Positions 1-7,440 of a stretch of DNA of 64,000 nucleotides are shown piece by piece. The translations under genes and the position numbers were made by a program. Numbering within the stretch: the first letter of the stretch is position 1; every line of letters begins with the position of its first letter. The notes beneath the pieces are model-generated. The model was not told the DNA's origin. It ran no database searches and saw nothing but the letters and a program-made list of their open reading frames with translations. Origin of the DNA: Achromobacter piechaudii NBRC 102461 (GTDB lineage: Bacteria > Pseudomonadota > Gammaproteobacteria > Burkholderiales > Burkholderiaceae_B); NCBI RefSeq assembly GCF_001571245.1, contig NZ_BCTK01000001.1, positions 124,001 to 188,000 of the forward strand, written 5' to 3'.

Positions 1-1
1 C

Positions 2-292
2 GACGGACGGATTGAAACCCTGGGCGAGCCCTCCACCTTGCACCCCGGCGACGTCGAACGGCTGGATCCCGCCGAAGGCGACATCCACCGGGTGTCCAAC
101 GCCCACGCGGATCGCGTGTCCATCAGCGTGCACCTGTACGGCGGCAACATCGGCGCGGTGTCGCGCCACGTCTATGACCCGGCATCCGGCCAACCCAAGC
201 CCTTCGTGTCGGGATATTCCTCAGCCAGCATGCCCAATCTATGGGACCGATCGGCCGCCGTGCGCGCGTCGATTCCGGCGCTTCAGCGCTGA
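2..292 (+). CDS. Cysteine dioxygenase-like cupin, C-terminal part (cut by window edge)
   Basis: The reading frame is open from the first bases, so the N-terminus lies outside the window; 96 residues are visible. They hold the second half of a cupin barrel: a GDIHRV segment whose His would be a metal ligand, then RVSISVHLYGGNIGAVSRHV and a PKPFVSGYS tail, which I recognise from type I cysteine dioxygenase-like metal enzymes. That family oxidises cysteine or related thiols with O2. The gene ends 79 bases before the iclR start. Whether the substrate is cysteine or another thiol cannot be told from this fragment. Confidence 0.75.
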   Translation, partial: DGRIETLGEPSTLHPGDVERLDPAEGDIHRVSNAHADRVSISVHLYGGNIGAVSRHVYDPASGQPKPFVSGYSSASMPNLWDRSAAVRASIPALQR

Positions 293-347
293 CTCCGGCA
301 AAGCGTGCCGCCGTTGTTGGGCGGCGGCGTCCCGTGCTATGTTCGCG

Positions 348-362
348 TCCTAAATATTAGGA
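348..362. promoter_or_regulatory. Putative IclR operator, site 1
   Basis: TCCTAAATATTAGGA: two 6-base arms (TCCTAA/TTAGGA) around ATA. It ends 9 bases before the iclR start codon and overlaps its likely AGGAAG ribosome site, as expected for autoregulation. Its exact reverse complement recurs at 3727-3741 and a partial copy lies at 3914-3928, in the control region of the neighbouring operons. Confidence 0.6.
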
Positions 363-371
363 AGTACAAAG

Positions 372-1136
372 ATGGACAAGACGCTGCTCAAGGGCTTGAT
401 GGTGTTGGAAGCGGTGACCGATGTGGACAATCCGCCGCGCACCATCGACGCGCTGGCCGCGCGGGTCGGTCTGACCCGCAGCAATACTCACCGCACGCTG
501 CAAACGCTGATACACGCCGGCTACGTCATCAAGGATGACGACGGCGGCGGCTATCGGGGCGCCGTGCGGCTGTTTGAATTGGCCGCGCGCCAACTGGCGC
601 AGTTGGACGTGCGCAAGCTGGCCGGCCCGTTCATGCGCAAGCTGGCGGACCAGACGGGCGAGACGGTGCACCTGTCAGTGCTGGACGGGTTCGATGTGGT
701 TTACGTCGACAAGATCGACAGCCCGCAACCGATCCGCGCCTACTCGATGGTGGGCGGCCGAGCGCCCGCCTACGCAGTGGCCACCGGCAAGGCGCTGCTG
801 GCCTATCAGCCCGAAGGCTATGTCGAGCGCTATGAGGACAAGCTGGTTCGCCACACGCCGTCCACGATCGTGTCGATGCCCTTGCTCAAGGACGAACTGC
901 GCAAGATCGCGCGCGCCGGCTACGCCGTGAATCGCGGCGAATGGCGCGAGGGCGTGGGCGGCCTGGCTGTGACCCTGTTCAACAGTCTGGATCAGGCGGT
1001 GGCGGCCGTCGGCATTTCCGGCCCGCTCGACCGCCTGAGCGCCGCTAGGATGAAGCAGCTGGCGCCGGATGTGTCGGCCTGTGCGCAGTCCATTTCGCAA
1101 GGGATGGGCTATCGGCGCGGCTATCTGGATCAATAG
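372..1136 (+). CDS. IclR family transcriptional regulator
   Basis: 254 residues, normal length for the family. Residues about 5-65 form the winged helix-turn-helix (IDALAARVGLTRSNTHRTLQ), and residues 80-250 the effector-binding domain with the typical DGFDVVYVDKIDS and GGRAPAYAVATGKALLAY segments. IclR proteins bind a small organic acid and control its breakdown operon. The likely targets are the divergent transporter and CoA-ester operons at 2673-8976, because the same palindrome occurs in front of this gene and between those operons. The 3' end overlaps the convergent oxidoreductase gene by 92 bases. The ligand is unknown. Confidence 0.92.
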   Translation: MDKTLLKGLMVLEAVTDVDNPPRTIDALAARVGLTRSNTHRTLQTLIHAGYVIKDDDGGGYRGAVRLFELAARQLAQLDVRKLAGPFMRKLADQTGETVHLSVLDGFDVVYVDKIDSPQPIRAYSMVGGRAPAYAVATGKALLAYQPEGYVERYEDKLVRHTPSTIVSMPLLKDELRKIARAGYAVNRGEWREGVGGLAVTLFNSLDQAVAAVGISGPLDRLSAARMKQLAPDVSACAQSISQGMGYRRGYLDQ

Positions 1137-2676
1137 CCGGGGCGCGTTGCGATAAGGCGCTGGCGATACGCAGCGCCTGGTCGCGCGCCAGGCGCGCATT
1201 CACATCCATGGACGTAGTCCAGAAATAGGTGCCGCCCGCCAGGCTGCCCAGCACCGATATCGGTTCCTGGATCGCGCCCTGCGCGTCTTTCAGGCAGCCC
1301 GTGTCGAAGTCCAGCGCCAGCCCGCCAAAGGGATCCGGCTTCGCATGGCCTTCGCGCAGCAAGCCCGCTATCAGCGCGTCCTCGGTGCGCGCCACGTCGA
1401 CCGAAAAGCTCGTGGCGTTGATCAGCACGTGGCTGCGATGCTCGGCCATACCGTCGGGCCCGCTCAGGCGGGTATGGAACTGGCCGCTGGCCACGTCATG
1501 GCGGCTGTCGATGAAGCCCGCTCGAACCTGCAACTGGCCCGTGCCGAACAGCGCTTGCAGCTTCAAGGCGTTGCGCATTGGGAACGTGGCGCGGCGCGCC
1601 ATCCACAATGCGCGCCAGCGCGATTGGAACCGCTGGCGTTCGGCGTCCGGCATCAGGCGCCAGATCAGGTCGACCGCCGAATTCGTCGCGGCCGCGACCG
1701 CCTGCCATGGCCGCGCGGCTTTTGAAGATCGGTGTATTTCCTCGTCCAGCGCGCGTGCGGCATCGGTGGCCAGGCCAAATATTTCGTCCGCGTCGAGCGC
1801 GCCGTCCAGCGCCCGTACCTCGTCTTGCAGGGCTTCTGCGATCACCTCCAGCGACAGCGAGCCGTCGTGGCGCGCGGCAAGCGCCGCCGCGCCGTCGCGG
1901 CTAAGGTGGCACAGTGCCGACGGGCTCTGGTTGTGCGGACTGCGCACCGACGGCAGGCGGCCGTTGCGCGAGACGCACAGCAAGGGTCCGCGATGGCCCG
2001 ATTGCTGCAAGGCCGCCACCGCATCCACGGCGCTCAGGCTCGTGCCGACGATGCAGACGGACGCATCCGGCGCGATGCCATTGGCTAGTTCGGCCACGGG
2101 GTAGGGGCTGTTGAAATAGCCGGGCGCGTCTTCCAGGGTTGGGAAAGCCTGCGACGGCAGGTTGCCGTTGCACAGCACCGCATGGCGGGCGACGCAGGAC
2201 TGCGCAGCGTCGGCATCGATGAGGACGCTGCCGTCCGGCAAGGGCGCCACGCGCCGCACCCGGCTGGGCACGTGGACCAGTTCGATACCTTGCGCCTGAG
2301 CCAACTCGCGGCAGCGCGCATAGACCGCGCGCATATAGGCGCCGAACAGCGGGCGCGGAAGGAAGTCAGACGGCGCGATGTCGTTAACGCCATAGCCGCG
2401 CAGCCAGACGGGATCCTGCTCGCGCAGCCACTCCACGAAGTCCAGCCGATGGTCCGCCCGCGCCGACATATTGCCGGCCGGAATGTTGAGCAGGTTGCTG
2501 GGCAGATCCTCCTGATAGGCCCCGCCCGGCCCCGGTTCTGCCTGCGGTTCGAACAGCGCGATGGACAGCGGACGCGCCGCGCCCTGCGTCTGCCAGCACA
2601 GCAGCAACTGATACAGGAAGCTGACGGCGACCGAGCCGCCGCCCACGATGGCGACGTCGGCGTGGCGCCCGCTCAT
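1045..2676 (-). CDS. FAD/NAD(P)-binding oxidoreductase (COG4529-like)
   Basis: 543 residues. The N-terminus has a dinucleotide-binding fold (DVAIVGGGSVAVSFLYQLL, residues 7-25; the third glycine of the GxGxxG pattern is Ala), followed by a GGAYQEDLPSNLLNIPAG region and a second nucleotide-binding motif (VCIVGTSLSAVDAVAAL, about 210). This matches the poorly characterised FAD-NAD(P)-binding proteins of COG4529. It starts inside the stop of the Bug gene (ATGA, 2673-2676), so the two are co-transcribed and translationally coupled. Its last 30 codons lie antisense to the iclR 3' end and are low-complexity, so the functional protein may end near residue 515. The substrate is unknown. Confidence 0.85.
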   Translation of the reverse strand: MSGRHADVAIVGGGSVAVSFLYQLLLCWQTQGAARPLSIALFEPQAEPGPGGAYQEDLPSNLLNIPAGNMSARADHRLDFVEWLREQDPVWLRGYGVNDIAPSDFLPRPLFGAYMRAVYARCRELAQAQGIELVHVPSRVRRVAPLPDGSVLIDADAAQSCVARHAVLCNGNLPSQAFPTLEDAPGYFNSPYPVAELANGIAPDASVCIVGTSLSAVDAVAALQQSGHRGPLLCVSRNGRLPSVRSPHNQSPSALCHLSRDGAAALAARHDGSLSLEVIAEALQDEVRALDGALDADEIFGLATDAARALDEEIHRSSKAARPWQAVAAATNSAVDLIWRLMPDAERQRFQSRWRALWMARRATFPMRNALKLQALFGTGQLQVRAGFIDSRHDVASGQFHTRLSGPDGMAEHRSHVLINATSFSVDVARTEDALIAGLLREGHAKPDPFGGLALDFDTGCLKDAQGAIQEPISVLGSLAGGTYFWTTSMDVNARLARDQALRIASALSQRAPAIDPDSRADSPSLAKWTAHRPTHPAPAASS

Positions 2677-3638
2677 TTGGCGGACGACATGCGGACCACG
2701 TCGCCCCAGCGCGCGACTTCCTGCTTCAGCACGCGGCTGGTGTCGGCCGGCGAGGTCGCCACCGCATCCGCGCCCAGCTTGAGCGCGGCCTGCTGCACCG
2801 ATGCCATGGAGGCGGCCTTCTGCATGCCGGCAGAAAGCTTGTCCACGACTTCGGGCGGCGTCCCCGCGGGCGCCAGCAACGCGTAGGCGGTGGCGACGGA
2901 ATAATCCTTCACCCCTTGTTCCATCAGCGTGGGCAGATCGGGCAACGCGGTGGCGCGCTTGGCGGTGGTCACGCCCAGCAGGCGGATCTTGCCGCTGGCC
3001 ACTTGCGGCAACAGTGCGGGCAGCGTTTCGATGACCATGTCGATCTGGCCGCCCAGCAGGTCGGTAATGGCCGGGCCGCTGCCGCGATACGGCACATGCA
3101 TCAGCCGCGTGCCGGTCACGACCTGGAACAGCTCGCCCGCCATGTGCTGCGACGTGCCGGGCCCCGCCGATCCGAATGTGATGGTGCCGGGCTTGCTCTT
3201 GGCCAGCGCGATCAATTCCTGCACGTTGTTGGCCGGCACCTTGCTGTTGACGGCCACCGCCATCGGCATGCTGGTGGCCATCGACACGCCCACGAAGGCG
3301 GTGGCGAAGTCATAGCCCGGTTTGTCCGGCATGGCCGCGTGGATCGCGTGGCTGCCCACTGCGCCCATCAGCAGCGTGTAGCCGTCGGGGGCGGATTTGG
3401 CGACATATTCCGCGCCGATCTCGCCGCCCGCGCCTGCCTTGTTCTCGACCACCACGCCTTGCCCCAGGAAGTCCCCCAGGTGCTGCGCATAGATGCGCGC
3501 GGCGGCGTCGGTCGCGCCGCCGGGCGGAAAGGGTACGACCATGCGTACCGGTTTGGTCGGCCAGGACTGCGCCAAAGCGGGGCCGGTGGCCAACGCCAGA
3601 ACCGCGCCCGCCAGGGCAATGCGCCACGTCTGCTTCAT
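2673..3638 (-). CDS. Bug/TctC family periplasmic solute-binding protein
   Basis: 321 residues with a signal peptide ending near ALAQ (residue 23), then the family opening SWPTKPVRMVVPFPPGGATD and the downstream VVVENKAGAGG motif. Bug proteins capture carboxylates or similar small solutes in the periplasm. No tctA/tctB membrane genes are nearby, which is common for orphan Bug genes in Bordetella and Achromobacter. Its position next to an IclR regulator and a CoA-ester operon suggests that its ligand is the substrate, or inducer, of that pathway. Confidence 0.93.
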   Translation of the reverse strand: MKQTWRIALAGAVLALATGPALAQSWPTKPVRMVVPFPPGGATDAAARIYAQHLGDFLGQGVVVENKAGAGGEIGAEYVAKSAPDGYTLLMGAVGSHAIHAAMPDKPGYDFATAFVGVSMATSMPMAVAVNSKVPANNVQELIALAKSKPGTITFGSAGPGTSQHMAGELFQVVTGTRLMHVPYRGSGPAITDLLGGQIDMVIETLPALLPQVASGKIRLLGVTTAKRATALPDLPTLMEQGVKDYSVATAYALLAPAGTPPEVVDKLSAGMQKAASMASVQQAALKLGADAVATSPADTSRVLKQEVARWGDVVRMSSAK

Positions 3639-3726
3639 GAATGTCTCTCCTTGGTGTGATCAGGCCGTCATGCGCGGATAGGGAAGTTCTACGTCGACCC
3701 GACCGGCTGCGGCCTGTTTTTATAAA

Positions 3727-3741
3727 TCCTAATATTTAGGA
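3727..3741. promoter_or_regulatory. Putative IclR operator, site 2
   Basis: TCCTAATATTTAGGA, the exact reverse complement of site 1 (348-362). It lies 88 bases upstream of the bug start and 208 bases upstream of the CoA-transferase start, so a bound regulator could act on the leftward promoter. Confidence 0.6.
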
Positions 3742-3913
3742 CTCGTATTCCAAAAGATGGTTTACGTAGAATTCCACACGGTGATATGCTGGTCAACAAT
3801 TAAGCGCGGCACCTAGGGATTGCACTAGGAATCGTGCGGAACTTCTCCCGGAAACTTCGGGCGACAGGCATGATGCCATCTGCAAAAGCGGCGCACTTAG
3901 AATATTTTCCGCA

Positions 3914-3928
3914 TCCTAAATATTGAAT
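3914..3928. promoter_or_regulatory. Putative IclR operator, partial site 3
   Basis: TCCTAAATATTGAAT shares its first 11 bases with site 1, but the right arm is degraded. It ends 21 bases before the ATG of the CoA-transferase gene, where a bound protein could block or recruit polymerase for the rightward operon. Confidence 0.45.
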
Positions 3929-3949
3929 TTTCATAATGAGAGGTCAGAC

Positions 3950-5119
3950 ATGACACCCAGTTCGGCACTGGCCGGCATCACCGTGCTGGAAATTTGCAAC
4001 GTCGCGGCGGGACCGTTTTGCGGCATGTTGTTGGCGGATATGGGCGCCGACGTCATCAAGGTCGAGAACCCGGATGGCGGCGACACGCTGCGCAGCTGGC
4101 CGCCCATTTCGGACGGCTACAGCGAGAACTTCGCTTCGTTGAACCGCAACAAGAAGTCGGTGACGCTGAATCTGAAAGACCCCGGCGACCTGGCCTTGGC
4201 GCGCGAATTGGCGCAGACCGTGGACGTGCTGATCGAGAACAACCGGCCCGGCGTGATGGATCGCCTGGGACTGGGCTACGCGCAACTGCGCGAGGCCAAT
4301 CCCAAACTTGTCTATTGCTCGATCTCGGCCTATGGCCAATCGGGTCCGCGTTCGCAAGAGGGCGGCTTTGACCTGACCATCCAGGCCATGAGCGGCATCA
4401 TGAGCGTGACGGGCGAGGCCGGCGGCGAACCGGTCAAATGCGGCGTGCCGGTGGCCGATTTTTCGGCCGGCCTGTATGGCGCGTTCGCTATCGCCTCGGC
4501 GCTGCGCGCAGCGCAGGCCAGCGGCCAGGGCACGCACATCGATGTGCCGATGCTGGGCGCGACGCTGGGTATTGCTGCCTTGCAGACCTCGGAATTCTTC
4601 GGCAGCGGCAAAGACCCCGTGAAGCTCGGCTCGGCGCATCCGCGCAACGCGCCTTATCAGGCATTCCGTTGCAAGGGCGGCTACTTCGGCATGGCGGCGG
4701 GCAATCAGGCGCTGTGGAAGAGCGTCTGCGCCACCGTCGGACGCGAGGACCTGCTGGCCGACCCGCGCTTTACCGACACCAGCGCGCGCGCCCGTCACCA
4801 GACGGATCTGCGTGACATCCTGGAAGCCATTTTTGCGGCCGACGACGCGCAGACCTGGCTGACGCGTTTTCGCGCGGCGGGCGTGCCTTGCGCGCCGATC
4901 AACACCTATTCCGAAGTACTGGCCGACCCGCAGGTGGAACACATGGGCTGGGTGCAGCCGGTGCAACTGCCCAACGGCGTCGAGACCCGCACCTTCGGCC
5001 TGCCCGTGCGCTTTGACGGCCAGACCACGGCGCTGCGCCTGCGTCCGCCGGCCTTGGGCGAACACAACGACGAAGTGCTGGGCGCGCTGCGCGCGGCCAA
5101 GAAGGGAGTGCCGGCATGA
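3950..5119 (+). CDS. CaiB/BaiF (class III) CoA-transferase
   Basis: 389 residues from the ATG at 3950, chosen over an in-frame TTG at 3923 because a GAGAGG ribosome site lies just before it. The family opening LEICNVAAGPFCGMLLADMG and VIKVENPDGGD are present, and GGFDLTIQAMSG holds the expected nucleophilic Asp (residue 141). These cytoplasmic enzymes move CoA between organic acids. It is the first gene of a five-gene operon and overlaps the next gene by ATGA. The donor and acceptor acids cannot be read from the sequence. Confidence 0.92.
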   Translation: MTPSSALAGITVLEICNVAAGPFCGMLLADMGADVIKVENPDGGDTLRSWPPISDGYSENFASLNRNKKSVTLNLKDPGDLALARELAQTVDVLIENNRPGVMDRLGLGYAQLREANPKLVYCSISAYGQSGPRSQEGGFDLTIQAMSGIMSVTGEAGGEPVKCGVPVADFSAGLYGAFAIASALRAAQASGQGTHIDVPMLGATLGIAALQTSEFFGSGKDPVKLGSAHPRNAPYQAFRCKGGYFGMAAGNQALWKSVCATVGREDLLADPRFTDTSARARHQTDLRDILEAIFAADDAQTWLTRFRAAGVPCAPINTYSEVLADPQVEHMGWVQPVQLPNGVETRTFGLPVRFDGQTTALRLRPPALGEHNDEVLGALRAAKKGVPA

Positions 5120-5838
5120 GCGGCGTGCTGCATATCAACAAACAGGGCGTGCGCCATACGCTGACGCTCACGCGCCCGGACAAGATGAACGCGCTGTCCG
5201 CCGAATTGGTGGACGCGCTGCTGGCCGCGCTGGACGACGCCGAAGCGCAAGGCGCCAAGCTGATCGTCCTGAAAGGCGAGGGCAAGAACTTCAGCGCGGG
5301 CTTTGATTTTGGCGACTGGCAGGCGCAAAGCGAAGGCGACCTTTTGCTGCGTTTCGTGCGCATTGAAACGCTGCTGCAACGCCTGGCCGCCTCGCCCTGC
5401 CTGACCGTGGGGCTGGCGCACGGGCGCAACTTCGGCGCGGGCGTGGACGTGTTCGGCGCGTGCAAATGGCGTATCAGCGCGCCGGACGCCACGTTCCGCA
5501 TGCCCGGCCTGAAATTCGGTTTGGTGCTGGGCACGCGGCGCTTTGCCGCGCTGGTGGGCGCCGAGCGTGCGCGCGCCGTGCTGGAACAGGCCGCAACCTT
5601 CAGTGCGGAAGAAGCCTTGCGTGATGGCTTCGCAACGCGGCTGGCCGTGACCGAGGAATGGCCCGAGCTTGAGCAGCAGGCGCTGGAAACGGCCACGGCC
5701 CTGACGGACGCCAGCCGCATCCAGCTGTACGCCGCGCTATCGCAGGAAACGCCCGATACCGACCTGGCGCGCCTGGTGCGTTCGGCGGCAGCGCCGGGAT
5801 TGAAGGACCGCGTGGCCGCCTATCTGCAAGCGCGCTAA
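5116..5838 (+). CDS. Enoyl-CoA hydratase/isomerase (crotonase) family protein with atypical active site
   Basis: 240 residues, slightly short for the family. The crotonase fold is clear: RPDKMNALSAELVDALLAAL, the first oxyanion-hole loop NFSAGFDFGD and the second, GRNFGAGVDVFGACK. The two catalytic glutamates of hydratases are not conserved: the first is Asp111 (GAGVDV) and the second is Gly131 (FRMPGLKFG). It therefore belongs to the superfamily but may catalyse something other than simple water addition, for example isomerisation, hydrolysis or ring opening. It starts within the stop of the CoA-transferase gene (5116-5119). Confidence 0.88.
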   Translation: MSGVLHINKQGVRHTLTLTRPDKMNALSAELVDALLAALDDAEAQGAKLIVLKGEGKNFSAGFDFGDWQAQSEGDLLLRFVRIETLLQRLAASPCLTVGLAHGRNFGAGVDVFGACKWRISAPDATFRMPGLKFGLVLGTRRFAALVGAERARAVLEQAATFSAEEALRDGFATRLAVTEEWPELEQQALETATALTDASRIQLYAALSQETPDTDLARLVRSAAAPGLKDRVAAYLQAR

Positions 5839-5869
5839 CGGCACAAGAATCAGCAGGGAGAGGAAGACG

Positions 5870-6703
5870 ATGGCTTCGGGATTCAACCAAAAGAACAAGC
5901 AGTGCACGGTGGCCGAGCTGGCCGCGCTGGTGCCCGATGGCGCGTCCATCGCGCTGGGCGGCAGCTTCTTGCATCGTGGCCCGTTCGCGTTCGTGCGCGA
6001 ACTGATCCGGCAGGGCAAGCGCGACCTGGAACTGGTCAAGCAGTCGCCTGGTTATGACGTGGACATACTTTGCCGCGCGGGCGTGCTGCGCCGCGTGCGC
6101 GCCGGCATTGTCGCCATGGAAGGCAACTTCGGCCTGGCGCCCTGGTATCGCCGCGCCGTCGAACGGCGCGAGATCGAACTGGAGGAACACGCCTGCGCCA
6201 GCCTCACGGCCGGCTTGCGCGCCGCCGCGTTCGGCGTGCCGTTCCAGCCTTGCGGCGGACTGCACGGCAGCGGCCTGCCGGAACTGAACGGCTGGGCCTG
6301 CCTGGACGACCCTTACGGCAGCGGCCAGAAAACCTATGTCGTGCCGGCCATCCGTCCGGACTTCGCCGTGATCCAGGCCTCCGAGGTGGATGCGCTGGGC
6401 AATGTGCGCGTGCATGGCACGGCGCATTGGGACCGCATCATGTCGCGCGCGGCGGGCAGCGTGCTGGTGGTGGCGGAAAAACTCGTGGACAGCGCCGTGT
6501 TCGAGGCGCAACCGGAATCGACGCTGGTGCCGTACTTCATGGTGCAGGCCTATGCCGTGGCGCCCGGCAGCGCATGGCCCGGATCATGCTGGCCGGACTA
6601 CGCCATCGACTACCCGGCCGTCGAGGCCTACATGGACAAGAACAGCGATCTGCAAGCACATCTGGCCGCCGCGCCTGAAGCAAAAGGGGGCAATCATGGC
6701 TGA
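5870..6703 (+). CDS. Class I CoA-transferase-like subunit A (GctA/IpdA type)
   Basis: 277 residues, with the alpha-subunit features of glutaconate CoA-transferase relatives: the opening VPDGASIALGGSF, then RAGIVAMEGNFGLAPWYRRA and a C-terminal ALGNVRVHGTAHWD. A good ribosome site (GGGAGAGGAAG) precedes the ATG. It overlaps the subunit B gene by 8 bases, so the heteromer is made in step. Related proteins include true CoA-transferases and the ring-opening hydrolase IpdAB of steroid breakdown; the partner subunit argues for the second kind. Confidence 0.85.
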   Translation: MASGFNQKNKQCTVAELAALVPDGASIALGGSFLHRGPFAFVRELIRQGKRDLELVKQSPGYDVDILCRAGVLRRVRAGIVAMEGNFGLAPWYRRAVERREIELEEHACASLTAGLRAAAFGVPFQPCGGLHGSGLPELNGWACLDDPYGSGQKTYVVPAIRPDFAVIQASEVDALGNVRVHGTAHWDRIMSRAAGSVLVVAEKLVDSAVFEAQPESTLVPYFMVQAYAVAPGSAWPGSCWPDYAIDYPAVEAYMDKNSDLQAHLAAAPEAKGGNHG

Positions 6704-7430
6704 TCAATGGTCGGGCTTTTCGTACATCGTCACGAATCTGGCGCGCTTCATCCGGCCCGATGAAATCACGTTCAGCGGCGTCAATTCCACCATGCCGATG
6801 CTGGCCTGCCTGTTGGCCAAGCGCGCCTACGACTGGGACTTCGTCTACATCAACGTGGCGGGCGGCGTGAATCCGCGGCCCTCGCAGATTCCCATTTCCA
6901 GTTCCGATCCCGTGCTGGCCGAACACACCGCATCGATCTTCTCGAACGAGGATTTCTACGACCTGTGCACGCGCGGCCGCATGGACCTGACCTTCCTGGG
7001 CGCGGCCCAGATCGACGGCGCGGGCTGCGCCAACAATTCCTGCATCGGCGACTGGCACGAACCCAAGGTGCGGCTGCCGGGCGGCGGCGGCGGCGCGGTG
7101 ATGCTGCCCACCGCCAAGCGCGCCTGCACGTGGCGCACCGAGCATTCGCGCCGCACCTTCGTGTCCAAGCTCGACTTCATGACGTCGTGGGGCGGATTCC
7201 ACGGCGTGGTGACGCCGATTGCCGTGTTCATCAAGCGCGACGGCCGGCTGGCCTTGCAGTCCTGGCATCCCGAATCCAGCCTGTCGGAAGTGCGCGAGCG
7301 CACGGGCTTTGAATTCGACGCCACTGGCGCGGGCCCGACCGAACCGCCGACGGCGTCTGAAGCGCGCGCGCTGCGCGAGCTGGACGCCGACGGCCAGTTC
7401 GAACGCGACGCCGCGGTCGCGTTGCGCTAG
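6696..7430 (+). CDS. Class I CoA-transferase-like subunit B (GctB/IpdB type), catalytic Glu apparently absent
   Basis: 244 residues from the ATG at 6696, which overlaps the subunit A stop; longer in-frame starts would run through subunit A. Family features include the RMDLTFLGAAQIDGAG region and the glycine run LPGGGGGAVML. In true class I CoA-transferases the catalytic Glu sits in an ESG/ENG motif after a YE- or FE-type strand. Here the matching stretch reads FVYINVAGGVNPRP (residues 49-62), with Val54 where Glu is expected. This points to a CoA-ester hydrolase or lyase of the IpdAB kind rather than a transferase. That is my alignment by eye. Confidence 0.82.
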   Translation: MADQWSGFSYIVTNLARFIRPDEITFSGVNSTMPMLACLLAKRAYDWDFVYINVAGGVNPRPSQIPISSSDPVLAEHTASIFSNEDFYDLCTRGRMDLTFLGAAQIDGAGCANNSCIGDWHEPKVRLPGGGGGAVMLPTAKRACTWRTEHSRRTFVSKLDFMTSWGGFHGVVTPIAVFIKRDGRLALQSWHPESSLSEVRERTGFEFDATGAGPTEPPTASEARALRELDADGQFERDAAVALR

Positions 7431-7440
7431 GGAGACTTCC

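Larger units (their letters stand above)
3639..3949. promoter_or_regulatory. Divergent control region between bug and caiB-like operons
   Basis: 311 bases with no gene, visibly AT-richer than its surroundings. It must hold both outward promoters. It carries one complete IclR-type palindrome in the middle and a partial copy close to the CoA-transferase start. I could not assign -35/-10 boxes with confidence. Confidence 0.7.
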
